A stretch of DNA of 64,000 bases from Trichopria drosophilae (GCA_030407085.1 CM059582.1:51473001-51537000), one strand, 5' to 3'. Counted from the stretch's first letter, positions 1 to 13,180 are shown. A program made the numbers and translations. The notes: generated by a model from the letters alone, not told the origin.

Positions 1-863
1 TCACTATGATTAAGGCTTATTATCCCGCTAGGCCTAATGTCAATTGTACATCAGTTTTCTGTCAACAATCCCTTGATTATGCCAACTGTATCTGTTATAT
101 CACTATATGATTAGAATTAGTTTAGTAATCTATTATGTAACCCACACGTCCGATGTAGTTAATTCATGCAAAGCAGCTTTTGTCATGAGACTCGCCCTTT
201 GGCCTTCTATGCAATGTTTGTACATTCAGCAACCAATAAATAGAAGTCTATTATTATTATTATTATTATTATCAATTAAAAAAGCCGTTTGCAGTTTGTT
301 ATCATTTTTATACCGGGAAAAAAGTTTACTTATTTCGCGCTATGTTTGTGTAATATGCAATTGTAATAATTGATAAATTCATAACGTTAACTAAATTAAC
401 AACAAAGTTTATAGGAAATTTAAAATACATGAGAGGTGGATCAAATTGATGCTAAATATATTATATGATACTAGCTCAAGGAATTGAAAGTTTTCAGTAA
501 ACGATAAAATAGAATGAATGCAATACTAAGTAATGCTGATTTTTGCATTAGTATTTTAAAAATTCATTTAAATGGATAGGTATAAATTCAAATATACTTG
601 AATACAAACATTTACGATAGACGAGTAACAAAATTGTATGTGACTGTAAGAAATAAATCTTACAAACAGTATTGAAAGAATTCCTATAAGTTAGATCACT
701 GTTAGAAAAAAAATACATCAGAGTTTATATAAGAACAAAAACGAATATTACGGTGAAACGTATTTCTCTTATATATAAAATAGAACGATCTGAAAAACTT
801 GAGGATTCTTTAAATCTATACACTCTTTGAAATACAAATAGATTTTTTATATGTATAACTGAC
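1..863 (-). other. kn: kn intron 4 (5' part, runs off the window)
   Basis: Minus-strand intron sequence following exon 4. It begins with the donor GTCAGT at 863-858. I looked for the next conserved COE exon, which should hold the zinc-knuckle cysteines, and saw no trace of it, so it must lie beyond the left edge. The stretch is AT-rich and holds only a short (TTA)n run at 249-272. Confidence 0.85.
249..272. repeat. (TTA)n microsatellite
   Basis: Eight uninterrupted copies of the triplet tat/tta, inside kn intron 4. Confidence 0.9.
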
Positions 864-919
864 CTGTTTTGTTACAGAATCAATTAATCTGACGTAGATG
901 TCCTGCTCTTGCCTCACAC
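864..919 (-). CDS. kn: kn/collier coding exon 4 (COE DNA-binding domain, middle)
   Basis: This 56-nt internal exon encodes, after the two bases that complete a Gly codon, the 18 residues VRQEQDIYVRLIDSVTKQ. This matches the invariant COE/EBF stretch 'EQDFYVRLIDSMTKQ' of vertebrate EBF1 (as I recall it) and is still closer to the insect form. The acceptor on the minus strand is a T-rich tract ending TTTCAG (AG at 921-920). The donor is GTCAGT directly after the CAG codon for Gln, so the exon enters in phase 1 and leaves in phase 0. The entry phase fits exon 3 exactly. The segment is part of the COE DNA-binding domain, just before the residues leading to the zinc knuckle. The protein is a nuclear transcription factor that acts in insect head patterning, neuron identity, muscle and blood development. 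Confidence 0.96.
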
Positions 920-2860
920 CTGAAACAAAAAACGATAGAAGCTTATTAGTATTTGATACCCCACGTCCAGGAAACTTCTTCACGCAGGAAAAAGTTTGAT
1001 CGATGGCTTTCAGAATCAAAGAAATACCGTAATGATTTCCTTATAACGCATTGCTGATGACTTGATATTGTACACATAGCGTCCCGATCGTACAATTTTC
1101 AGTTTACGGAATACATTTCGTATAATGTGCGAAAAACGTTAGCACATTTATTTTTACGATTTTTCCAATTAGGTATGATATTCCGTAAACATCAAATGAG
1201 TCTGACGGTTATGAAACGTAAAGTATTGTATTGATGGTCTTGTTAGTATTCAAAATTAATTGTGTATAATATCTTTCGTAAATAATACAAGTGATTTAAT
1301 TGGTTCTTGATGATAAAATGTATATAAAATGTTGATTTTCTTTGAATAAAGTGGATCGTGAAGGTTTTATTGCGAAATAAAACGTTTTTACTAAAATATA
1401 TAGGGACACGAGGGGTTATACTGATCAGCCCTTATGCACATTTCTCAAGGCCGATTATGAAAAAAATGTATTTTATATTTTTGTACTAAAGAACTTTATA
1501 CCGGTATCTAATTTCAGTCCAAAATTATAATTTTTTATTGCAAGAAGTTAATTTTAAAACATTAGAATGTTTATGATATAATTTAACATAAGAATGGGAC
1601 CTTACGATATAACGTTTTCCAGCTTTTTAACTAGTTCCCAGCAAAGTATGGAAATAAAGTTTCGTGCTACTTCTAATTAAGAAATGGTACCTGGTAAACT
1701 CGTAAGAATAAGCTTGATTGATAATTATTAATTACTTTTGAACACGTCTCGATAACGGGAGACATATTTGTCTGCAGGACATGGCATACATTTTATAAAC
1801 ATCTTTTTTTTTCTAAAAATGGAAATTGTATAATTTTAATTTTTTCCAACATCTGTAACGCTAAAGTCGAGAATGTTTTGTTAAATTCAGAGTTTTATGC
1901 AATATTTTGTTGCAAAAAATATTTTGTCAATGATGGAAATTGTTATATAAGTTTTTTTAATCATTTCTGATTTAATCAAAAATAAAATTACAGTAACTCG
2001 ATGTTCACGGACCTTTTGATTGTCGGTCGAATCAGAGCAATCAGATAATATCATAAAAAGGCGTTATTATTATTAATAATTAGTCAATTAATTACACTAA
2101 TAGTACACAGAAATAAGCCCTTAGTTCTATTCGAAAATATCGAGTAGGAAGTATTGATTTTTGCTACACAGTGAATAACCCAGGAACGAAAAAAGAATTT
2201 TTTCTTAGTTCTTATATTACCAATATTTTACTAGGTGAAACTGTAATAAAACTAATCAAAATTGAGAAAGGAAATAAGAAGTAATCAAATTGATAATTTA
2301 AAAAAAAGCTTGAAATGAAAAATGATGAAAATTAATGAAGTATTTCAGAATCTTTCGATTTTAGTTGTATTTCAGTAATTTTTTAATAATAATCGACAAA
2401 ATTTTGAAAAATAGATGAATACAGAACATTGCTAAATAATTATAAAAACGCAGACAGTTTTATGGTTATCATTTGGAATGTTAGCATAAAGGAATCTATA
2501 ATTTCGAATAGTTCTGTTTATTATTGAATTCGTATATTAATTAATTAACATCAATTCATGACACTGAGTAGATGACGATTGTTGTTATTATAGGATCATT
2601 ATCTAAATACTAGCTAATAATTATTCGTATGTACTGGTCAATGTTTGACTGCATGATACCATTTATTATTTCTATGTTAATTTTTCAGTACTATGACTAT
2701 TCAACACACCATTTTTTAACATACGACATTTCAGCACAAAAAATCATCTATCGGCAATTCAGCGGATGAGTTTCCAACAAATTACCATTTCGAAACAAAC
2801 TTTTCATTACGTGATCATTTCATCGCAAAAAATCGAGTGGGTTTAAATAAAAATATTAAT

Positions 2861-2980
2861 CTAACCTAATATAATCAGACCTTATCTAACCTGATCTAAC
2901 CAATTCGTACATAGGCAACTCAAAAAATAGAAATAATAACCAAACCTAACCTAACCTATTCTAGCCTAACACAACCTATC
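2861..2980. repeat. Degenerate CCTAA (insect telomere-type) array
   Basis: Several scattered copies of ctaacc/cctaa, the insect telomeric pentamer in the C-rich orientation, are interrupted by other bases. Such interstitial arrays are common in insect introns. Confidence 0.7.
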
Positions 2981-3388
2981 TGCAGACGCATGAGTAAATT
3001 TATTAAAATGTAATAAGAGAGAAGAAAACCATTACTGACGCAGTATTGAATACTTATGCTATATACGAAGTATCTATGTGCCACAAATGTTGTACCTGAA
3101 AATTACCGAAATGTTGACAATATTGAATGATCCTTTTGAAAACATTCCTGAACTTTTTACCAAAAAATTAACGAACTAGTTCAGCATCTTTCAATTTTAG
3201 TTGTAGTTCAGTAATTTTTTAATAATAATCGTCATAATATTCTGATTTCCTTAATTTTTATTTTAGAGAAACTAAACTTTTTCGTGTCAAGATTTAAAAA
3301 AGTAATAAAGACAATGAATTATCCCGAAATAAGAAATGAAGAATTTGAAAGTACCTTTTAATGTTGTTACTATAAGGTATGCAATTAA

Positions 3389-4372
3389 ACCATTGTCCGG
3401 AGAGATGCACATTTTTTACCTGTTTTTCAACCTTCATTCTCAAAAGAAAATAAGATTTATATTGACTTGAAAGGGACCAACCCTACTATTTTCGAGTATG
3501 CTCTTTCTATTGGCGTGGTCAAAATTGCACTTAAATTGCTTCAAAAACCAATGTTGTCCATTTTAAATAAAAAATGAACAAAATTTTGTGTGTTTCGGGT
3601 TTTTGAAATAGTTTTCTCCTATTCGCCATCCAAACTACACAAAATCTTCAACCCGAAACTTTGTTTTGCCCCCAATCAATCTCACCTATTCAAAACGTCA
3701 ATATGTCGAAAAAATAAACCTTATTTGATCAATTATGCACATTATTGAAGATATTAATTTCTTTAGTGGTAATTATACCTAAAATGGATCCAGGGATTAT
3801 CGGGAACGCTGCTCAGGAATTTGCGATTAGATTTTTAAAATTTAAGATGGCGAATCCAATATGGTATACCTAAATGCAATAAAATGCTTCAAAATCGCCA
3901 GAAAATGTGTATACGAAATTTTGATTTCGTTAATCACGAATTTGAGGCTGAATAGTTAAAATTCATGATGGTGTATCTTAATATGATCCGCCAAATTTCA
4001 TCACAGGACTCAAAATCATGCTAGAGATACGAATTTCATTAATAAGTTTCATAATTGATCAAGTAAGGTTTATTTTTTAGAAATATTGATGTTTTGAAGA
4101 GGTTAGGTTAATTGGAGGCAAAACAAAAATATTTCTAGTTGAACTTCATAGATTTTGTGCAATTTTGGTCGTGAATATATAGGGGTCCATGTTCACTTGA
4201 ATCCAAAACGCGCCATATTGTTTTCGAAGCTTTTAACTGCAATATAACTGTGATTTTGATTAAGCCAGTCGAACGAGCATACTCGAAAATAGTACGGTTA
4301 GTCCCTTTCAAGTCAATATTATGTTTATTTCCGGTTGAAAATGAAGGTAGAAAAAAATGTGCATTCCCGTAC
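3389..4372. mobile_element. TTAA-bounded fold-back element with long inverted arms
   Basis: Sequence from about 3389 to 3740 is repeated in inverted, diverged form at about 4045-4372. Matching landmarks are 'gatgcacattttttacc' on the left against the complement of 'aaaaaaatgtgcatt' on the right, and 'attgacttgaaaggga' against 'tccctttcaagtcaat'. TTAA lies at both ends (3385-3388 and 4373-4376), the target preference of piggyBac-type elements. There is no transposase. It could equally be another fold-back transposon family. Confidence 0.6.
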
Positions 4373-4589
4373 TTAATGGGTTACCAGAAAATGAATGGGT
4401 TCAAAATAATTTTTCATCTTTGTTGTTTTTCAATTTTGATATTGCGTCCTATCACTTTACAATAATTTTTACGAAAATATATGCGTCGTCATCAATTGAA
4501 GTTAGGTCCATATATCTACATATATAATTTGGCGTAGTAATTGCAGCGTAACGATTTTTACCTAATTTTTTACTGTACTATAACTCAGA

Positions 4590-4930
4590 ATTGCACCTTC
4601 GAGGTCAATCGCGGCGAATTTCACGAGTCGGTTATAATTCATCCGGGGGCGAAAACAGGTGAAACCAGTTGAAATGACGTTCGGCTGCTAGTCGGGCAGA
4701 CCGAAAGGGTGCCGGACAAAAAGCCGCATATTAAAAAACTGCTCGAGAGCCGACAACCGGCATAGCGCGGTACGTCCGCCAACTATACGTAGTCTCTTGG
4801 GAGGTATGCACAATCTTCGCGCTTTTTACGTCCTCCCTGCTCCCACCAAGGCGACGAGCGGATAAGTGAGGATCTGACTTACTACCAGCGAGAAGAAGAG
4901 TCACGACCAGGTGGTCAATTAATTTGATTG
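4590..4930. promoter_or_regulatory. Candidate kn intronic enhancer (E-box cluster)
   Basis: This island is clearly richer in GC than its flanks. It holds E-boxes CAGGTG at 4656-4661, CAGTTG at 4666-4671 and CAGGTG at 4908-4913, the last inside GACCAGGTGGTC. There is no exon in it. Calling it an enhancer is inference from composition, motifs and its place in a developmental regulator. Confidence 0.35.
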
Positions 4931-6609
4931 CTGCGCGTGCTACGCGTTATCCCATTTTCAATGACGAAATTGCTGTATTTTGGTTTTTGGACTTGTTTGA
5001 TATCAATTAATTTTATTGCGTATTATTCATGATTTTTAAAATTTATGTCCTTATTACGATACTCATTAGAGTAATTCTCTAACAATTTAATATTTTATTA
5101 AATTATTGTGTTTTTGGGCTGTCAATAACATTTTCGTAAGATTTTTTCAATACACCCATAGAGACAAATTTGATAAGAAATTATACCATTTATATAATTT
5201 CTCCCAAAATAATAGACTGAATTAATTGAATTTTCAAAGTATTTTTACTGTGTATTGCGTGTGTTTATTGCAAAATAATTTTTTAATATAGACACTGAAA
5301 CTAATGATACTAAATTATTAAAATTGCTTTACTATCCTTGAAAATACTCAGTGTCTTAAATGTTTAGTATGTTATACAATACTATAGGGTAAACCCTCAA
5401 CATTTGGGAAGAAAATAAAATGTGTAAAAATGACTAAACGTTCAGAAAGAATTTGAAAGTATTTTCGATATTGGAAATGGTCTTCTATTTTGCTATTGAA
5501 AGTTATTTCCTTATCAAATTGACCAGTTCACTCTGAATATTAAAACTTTCAGAGATTCCACGTAAATATTGTTATCATTATGTAATTTTAAAATGTTTAA
5601 ATTATTTAAAACATGTCATATTCTTTATATTTTTGGGAGAGAAAATTCATACTAAGTATAGTGAAAATCTACCCAATGTAGTTGTAGAACGAATTGTCAC
5701 TCTTTAAGGGTGCATTTTCACTCCTTTAACATCAAATTTTCCCTAACTTTAATTGGAGTGTCTCTATTTTCACTCATTAAAGTGTGAATTCTCACTCTAA
5801 GAGATTTATTATATAGGAACGTATTTGGATCAGTCTTTTTTTTTAGAATTATGATGTCTTATGAACATGCTACAAACTGAATACAAGACCAAATTTATAT
5901 AATATTTCTAGAAGATATAATATAGAGCAAAGAAAAAATAAATGAAGAAAGTATGAAGAAAAGAAACTGATGAGTCTTCAGATAGTAGAATAACCAGGAG
6001 ACTCGATGTTTCGATGATTTCATAATAAATGAAGGACAGTGACGAAACGTTAAAGTGTGAGATCTAGATATTTTAAAGATGCCGCAGATATTAATCGATA
6101 TCTGATAAAATTTTCTGAATGTGATAATTAATTTACTTATGTCATATATATCCTTGAGATATCAATAAGAGAAAAATTGTCTAGGTACTTCAGATAATTT
6201 CTCATGGTTAAAATTGATTGAAAGATGCGAAATTTAATAAATGAGTGGAAGTTAGACATGATGCATAAGATATCATGTTATATTTTAAAGCTTTATTCTC
6301 TTGAATAAAAATTGCACTTTAAATCCTGAGGTATAATAGGTTGTACCTAAAAACGATGTTTTTATTGAAAAATCCGATTATGATCTTTCCAACTACAAAT
6401 CATTTTCCCCATGTTATTTTATATTTGTCATGTTTTTTGAGTACTTTGAAAACTCACCTTCTGGTTCAGAATTTTAACGAAGAAGTTTTACAACAATGTA
6501 AGTCTCAGTCGGCGAAAACATCTGAAATTAATGCAGATATTGAAATTGCTATTCATAATTTCACCATTCTTCCATTTTCAATTTTTATAATCTCATAACG
6601 GGTTCACTA

Positions 6610-6904
6610 CAGTAGTCCTTCCCCTATTCTAATTTTTACTCTTTTTCTATTCTAATATTTCCCCTCACGCGTTCTCCCCACTTTGGTGTGTTGATGTGTG
6701 GGTTTTCTAAATACAAATGACGGTGTATGCGCAACAAAAGAAAAACAGATAAAAGTGAGGCAGCAAATCTAAGTAGTGGGGGAGAGGCGAAAATTAGAAT
6801 AAGGGAATAAGGCCGCCATCTTACCTGATTGGAAAAATTAGAATAAGGGAATAAGGCCGCCATCTTACCTGACTGGACAAATTAGAATAAGGGAAGGACT
6901 ACTG
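6610..6904. mobile_element. TA-flanked MITE with CAGTAGTCC ends and internal tandem repeat
   Basis: The terminal inverted repeats read CAGTAGTCCTTCCC on the left, with the same sequence inverted at the right end (6904 backwards). Both ends are flanked by TA, as in Tc1/mariner-type insertions. The right half contains a 44-bp unit repeated in tandem at 6791-6834 and 6835-6878, followed by the right terminus. There is no transposase gene, so the element is non-autonomous. Confidence 0.8.
6791..6890. repeat. 44-bp tandem repeat inside MITE
   Basis: Two 44-bp units contain 'ggccgccatcttacctga' and differ by a few bases. A partial third unit runs into the right terminal repeat of the surrounding MITE. 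Confidence 0.85.
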
Positions 6905-7363
6905 TATTTGGAACTTAAAACCCTTTTTTATTCTGATTTTTATAAAAATATGCTTATTATATTGGTAGAGCAGTTTCAGTTATTGGAGCATAAAATGCAA
7001 AAGATGAATTCGATATGATGAGACCTTCAAGAACAAACTATTTTGAAATTAAGTTAGAATTTTTATGTTTTTTGCATTTATTTCTGTTGACACAAGATGG
7101 AAAACGATCATATCCAGGTTAAAGTGAATACAGATTCAGCAGTAACATGGAACCGCATCATCCAATCATTTTTTCACCTTTATTTTATTTGATAAAAATT
7201 TATTTCATAATTTTATTGATTTTTCATGATATGAAAATGTGTCCATTCATCCTTCTTCATAGACGTACAACTTGCAAATATCAAACATGTATTTCTCCTC
7301 AAAGCCCGAATTCTTTTACCCCAAAATGGAAATTTAAAACAAATTCAAAATTCTCTTTAAATA

Positions 7364-7498
7364 CAGTAGCCCCTCTCACAACGGACATCGTGTTCTCTCT
7401 GTTCCCTCTCATATCGGACACGGAAATACACGTGAAGGATATGTCCGTTATGAGAGGGAAAAGAGAGAACACGATGTCCGTTGTGAGAGGAGCTACTG
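7364..7498. mobile_element. 135-bp hairpin MITE, TA-flanked
   Basis: The left arm (7364-7420) and right arm (7442-7498) are near-perfect inverted repeats of about 57 bp around a short centre. Both ends read CAGTAGC(c/t)CCTCTCAC inward and are flanked by TA. The ends resemble those of the MITE 460 bp away, which suggests a shared Tc1/mariner-like mobilising family. A transcript would fold into a long hairpin. Confidence 0.85.
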
Positions 7499-7539
7499 TA
7501 TATCAGAATTTTTATGAAAAATGCATTGGTTGCGCTGCA

Positions 7540-7960
7540 GCGGCTTGACGGACTTAGGAATGTGCTTGAATTCGCTTGAACAAAGAGCAGATAACAGGTA
7601 GCACATTCCCATAATGAAATTAACAATCTAATAGTCTTGGTGGATAACAAACCCCGCAATTTTCTGCGTGGGCCAACTGCCCTTGGCGCTTTCGACTCGC
7701 GTTTCCGGTAAGCCGAGTAATCCCATCGTGCGAGACTTGGGAAGCCTTGCAGGTCCCTGCAGCTGGTTTGAGGTCTCTTTCGCGATAAACTATACACTAA
7801 CGCGGTCCAGTCGTGCCTGCTTGCGGCGGAACGTTTATGCCGTGGATTACGATACTACGGTCCGAAACTAGCTCACAAATTACCTCGAGAAACCGTCGTA
7901 GCTTAGCGGAAGTTTACCTTTTGCGGCCTGCTCTCCCTTGCTTTTCGAGAGGGAGGAATA
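7540..7960. promoter_or_regulatory. Candidate kn intronic enhancer with Otx/Bicoid-type sites
   Basis: This GC-richer island lies next to the hairpin MITE. It holds TAATCC at 7718-7723 and GGATTA at 7844-7849, the words bound by K50 homeodomains such as Otx/ocelliless. Both strands show short open frames that look like chance. The regulatory role is inference. Confidence 0.35.
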
Positions 7961-8305
7961 TTTTTTTTAGGTAGATTTCATATGAGTCTGAAAAATGTTC
8001 ACACTTGAGATTATGACGTGCGAAAACCCTTCCATGATCTTCATTCTAGTCACGTGTTGTGAGTTCAAGGTTACTACATTTGGTGTCAGATTCTCAAAAT
8101 TCAAAATATAGGATTTAATATGACCGACTATTTGAAATGCCGTAGTTTTATCTACTCTTTGGCATACATGAGTTCATGGTTTCGGTGATTTCAATGCCGG
8201 TATAATATTTTCTAAATTCAAAGTGGCATAATATGCCCGATTAGAATTTTGAAAAACAGTAATACCTGATATTAGTAACAGGTCTAATTATCATTGTGAA
8301 ATGTT

Positions 8306-8412
8306 GACATTTACAATTTCAACATTCAAACTCGACATTTGCAAACTCAGCATTTGACAAACTCAACACTTAGGAAACTCAACTTTTGCAATTTCAACAT
8401 TTAAGAAATTCA
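8306..8412. repeat. Degenerate short tandem repeat
   Basis: Six or so imperfect units of about 15-17 bp carry the word 'aactcaacatttg' or close variants. No function is suggested. Confidence 0.6.
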
Positions 8413-8787
8413 ATATTATTTAATGAATTATATTGTATTTTGAAAAGAAAGAGCAATAGCATTAATCGTAACATAAATTAATTCTTAAATCTATGTTAAT
8501 AACGGTCCATAATATATATAACTTTATGGTATAAATCACCATACTGTTAGAATTAGTAGGAATGCAGTTATATATAGTTATTTTATATGTTTTCTGAAAA
8601 AAAAATTTTCTAGAGAAAGTGTCATAGTACTATAGAATATGCCGCGAAAAAATAAGATTAATGAAACCATGTAAAAATGATAAAAATGGATGAACATTGA
8701 ACAACACTAAATTAACAATATAAGAATCTTTCAGTTCATAGAATGTTAATTTTATTATGCAAAAGTGTATGTCATTGTAAAATATGA

Positions 8788-8833
8788 GGTTAGGTTAGGT
8801 TAGGTTAAGTTATTTTAGGTTAGGATAGGTTAG
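8788..8833. repeat. Interstitial TTAGG array
   Basis: Four perfect copies of the insect telomeric repeat TTAGG are followed by degenerate copies (ttaag, taggat, aggttag). They lie within kn intron 3. Confidence 0.85.
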
Positions 8834-11459
8834 ATTCCACCTAAGTTATTCGACAACAATAATCATTTACTATTTAAAATTGTTATAAGTACAATATTGT
8901 TCGATGATTAGATGTTTAGATATCAAGGAAAATTATTGACTATTTTATTGTAAGATATAATGTAAATAACTATTTTCTATAATAACTCCTTTCTTTATCT
9001 TGAAATGATTGAATTAGCTATTTTTTCCCCTGTGTTCATTTCTTACACGTATTTTACTTATTTCAGTCAAATGTATATAATTTTCTCGCTCTTAGAGTCT
9101 ATCCCATTCATACATAATAGTATTTTTTCTGGAAAATTCTTCTTAGATCAGTGTAGTATTTAGAGAAAATTATTAAATTATCGACTTTTATTGTACAAAA
9201 TATGTTTAAAATTTTGTAATGAAAAAATGTTGAATGTAACAACCTTTTATTAATTTTATTATTATTAGGTAACCATATGTTAATTGATAACTCATAATAC
9301 ATAGAAAACACAAAAATACTATGGGGAATTTTGGATAATTCTTAAATGAAATGTTTCTCTGAGAGTCCATCTGCATTTTGGTAAATGTTTGTCATGCTAA
9401 TAAGCCGAAGTCATATGTAAACAATTATCATTGAAATATGTAAAATGAAAACTGGAATCCGTTAATTTTTTTATATTATGAGATAATCATAATCATGAAG
9501 TATTTACCCAAAATTCAGTAAAGTGTCCCACAACCAAGTACGTTAATAATGAATATAAATACTTTCTGAAATAAATTATAAACAAATAATCAGTAAATTA
9601 AAGTTGTTCTACTTCTTGAAGGTTATCTTATCCTTTTTTTTAATTTAATTAATGTATGACCATGAAGAATTTGTGATATGAGATTTCATTATTATTACCT
9701 TTTTATCTGCTGTTAAAATTTGCTTATTATGTATATAGTTATTTCTAACCTTACTGTCACTTAAATTGCAATGATTTTGAACTGAGCAGAAATTACTGAT
9801 GCGTCAGAAACTACTTCTATTTCTTGGAAAATGAAAACCACACCTCATCATTAAAGAGAAAAGTTGCTTTTGTAAGGTGGAAAGGACGAGAACGTAATTA
9901 ATTATATACTTGCTAAAAAGACATTTAAGATTGTGATTACTTATTGGTCTACAACGATATAACTAATAATATTATCATTATTCTTAATAATCGGTAAGTA
10001 AATAATTCTCATTTGCAAGTATTTTATTATAACAAATAAAAAAATACTTTTATAGAAATTAAGAATTACATTGATATAACTTTGTATTTCCGTCATATAT
10101 CTCTGAAAACTGATGATAAATGATTCATTAACTACAGAAAATATGATGATAAATATGAAAAATAATGGTACTGTGACGATTTAATTCAGCGACAAATTCT
10201 CAAGCATTCTTAATCGAGTCAGTCTAACAATAACAAATAATACATTTAACATTTTTAATGCAGCTTAGGAAAAAATTATATTATAACAATTGCTTTTTTT
10301 GTTTATTAGAAAACGAAACACATTTTTATTTTTTAAAACCTTTGTATATAAGTAAAAAAAATCTTCCAAAAATAAATATAAAATATTCAATATATTAAAG
10401 GTTAGCAATGGCAGTCATTCTATCATTCAATATCAGACCTGAATTTGTCACAACGAATTACCAGATGTAAATGAACATTCTTTTCATTGTACTATTTTAG
10501 TAGACTTGAAATGCATATGTATAATGATTTCTAAATTAGGGACTTCTAGGTTACGCTTTCTAGATCAAGGATATTCATTGACATGTGTCTACGTTTCTCT
10601 CGTATAAACACAATGCTGCGTAGTGTAGTTCACTGGATATTTTATTTCAGTGTTGTCTAATGGTTTATTCATTATGCGACATTTTCATGATTGGTGACAA
10701 ATATGTTCATAGGTAACTATTTGTTCACTTAGCCAATTTTCTTATAGTTTAAACTTCTTTTTAAATTTCTAAGAGTTGGAATCGAGTTAAAAAAATCATT
10801 ACGCAATACAAGAAAATCAAGAACCAATTTGTCATGTATCCGTTTAGGTATGAAATATTACTATCGACTTTGACACATTCAGGATGGATCACCTTCATAT
10901 TAACTGAATGACATCTTTATTACATTTAAACGAAATCTTTATCTGTGATATTACGAAACCATTACAAAAGTGAAATAGTATCAGAGTTACCAAAATGCAT
11001 CCAGATCTACAACAATTACATTAAAACGAACTTTCATTTTATTCTATTCTATTGATTAGGATTATTCCAGATAGATAAGTCTATTTCAAATGATTAGAAT
11101 AGAAATAATTGGTTTTAAATTTATTATATCTAGACAAAACAACAGATTAAACCAACGCGGTCAAATTTTAGTAGATATAGATCTCGTCAGATTTCACATC
11201 GATACTTGACATTGACATTACTGATCTGATGAACCTTGATTCAACTATTCTACTGAAGGTTTACTCTATTTCGTTACGATTAATTGTTATAATTCCATTG
11301 AAAATTCATTACGACATAGCTAAAGAAATTAATTATCACTTAGATTCAATCTGATTACATTGGACTTGGTTAATATTTTAATATTTAAAGCTTTAATATT
11401 TTCATTAATTGTAATTGGGGTATAACTATTTTAGCTTTCATTGTGGGAAAGAAAAAAAG

Positions 11460-11922
11460 GATCACTCCCTGCAGAATTTTGGTTAAAGTAAAAAGTGGAT
11501 TGCTTATCGCCAAGTTAACGCAAAGAAAGACATTTCTGTATTTACTGACATTTTCTCGAGATGTAACAAATTTAAAAAAAATCATATTATTTTGTTAAAA
11601 ACTGAATAAGTATTTGTAAAGAAATGTTAGACAAAATCGCGAATTTACAAAACAAACCTGATTTGCTTTCGATCACAGTCTATTACTTTCCCCCGTAATC
11701 ATTTTTATAAAAATGGAAGCCGATTGATAAATTAAACAACAAATTTGAAAAAATGATTAGTTAATGGAACAAAGTTGAAAGACAACAGATGTGGAAATGA
11801 AACGAATGCGATTGTGAAGCTGAAAGTCTCACTTTAATTTCCATTTTTTTATTATTTCTCAAAGTTAACTTGTCAATGACCAATGAACTTTTTACTTTAA
11901 CCAAAATTCTGCAGGAGTGATC
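11460..11922. mobile_element. Inverted-repeat element (MITE-like)
   Basis: Arms of about 68 bp (11460-11527 and 11855-11922) are inverted copies. 'ctgcagaattttggttaaag' on the left is matched by its complement on the right, and both ends read GATCACTCC inward. There is no coding capacity between them. The target-site duplication is not clear. Confidence 0.6.
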
Positions 11923-12329
11923 GTATTTCTCATACATGTCATCCTACTTTAGAAAAGTAGTGTATGTAGAGAGTAAGCGTGATTAAAATAATGTCTTCTA
12001 TATTTGTTTTGTAGAAATTTGTTGGGAGTTCATACACTGTGGATGTCACTTGAACCTGACCTGTGAATATTTCATGCATTATATGAAAATAATGTAACCT
12101 TCTCCTGTGAACACGCTGTTATTCAGAGGAATTTTGTAACTTACTTAATGATCGGTTTTGGGATTGTTCTTTTAATGATATTTCTTCAAACAAACATGAA
12201 CATCTTGAGATGTACAAAGCATCAAGTTGCATTTTAATTGATTGTAGACGTTTTCGGTAACAGTAAAAAATTTAGTTGGTACATTTTTTCAAAACGGTAC
12301 AAAAACACTTTCGTTAATATTTGACAATG

Positions 12330-12790
12330 GGCCAAAGTCGGCGCACCCTAATACCGAACATCGAATTGAGAGAATCGATTCAAGCGAGAGTGACATCCCG
12401 AAAAAGCGGCCACCGCAGGACCTTAAATGACGCTTTTGCGACTCTCGTCCACCGACCACACCAGACCTTAATCGGTCGTTCTCTTATAAGCGTTTTTTAA
12501 GCACTTATGTTACCTCGCGATATCATGCGAATCAACTTAGTCCCATCTTTCTTACGGACCCGCGTGTATCGGCAATCTGATCCGATTCGGACCATCGCTG
12601 CGGAAGCTCAAGAATAAACAACGAGGAGAGAAAAGAAGGCGGAAAGGGGCCCGAAAGAGGAAAAAGAGGTTGGAACCTTGGGACCTCGTAAAAAGAAGTA
12701 GGACCCGATATGGAGAAACTTTGTTGGCAGTCGCCGGTTCGCGAAACCGATCGACGAGGACGCCTTGCCTCATTTATTATTGAATTATGG
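12330..12790. promoter_or_regulatory. Candidate kn intronic regulatory island
   Basis: This GC-rich island stands out from AT-rich surroundings. It includes 'ttaagcactta', an NK-type homeodomain word, and 'ccttaatcgg'. The minus-strand open frame across it shows no recognisable domain. The role is inferred only. Confidence 0.3.
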
Positions 12791-13157
12791 ATTTATTGTC
12801 TGGATCTAAGGAATTACGTGGCTGATGTACACGTCTATGTATTCGACTGGCGATTGCAAATTTAAAAATTACAAGATTTCTGCATTCCTACTGCACTGTC
12901 TTATATCTCATGTTAGGGTTAAATGTATTACTTATTCATCGAAACCTCAATTAATTAAGTTATTAAAATCAACATATGGTTAAGACAATTTTAAATTTAA
13001 CAAAGATTCAAGGTACATTATAACTTTTAATCGACATTTAGATCTAATGTGCATAAAGTTTTAGATCTTTCTTAATAAATTAGAAATTTCAAGGAATATT
13101 ATGTACTGTATTTATTAAATTTAAAATACCAAGTACTGATTATAATATCTGATGTTC

Positions 13158-13180
13158 ATTAACCCTTTGAGGCACGAATT
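13158..13180 (+). repeat. Solo piggyBac-type end (TTAACCCTTTGAGGCA)
   Basis: TTAA is followed by ccctttgaggca, very close to the terminal repeat of the element at 24406-25228. I found no matching inverted end nearby, so this may be a remnant or chance. Confidence 0.3.

Noticed and set aside
5967..6004. Possible hammerhead core CTGATGA with pairing GAGTCT/AGACTC
   Set aside because: The obligatory GAAA after stem II is absent and no stem III can be drawn.
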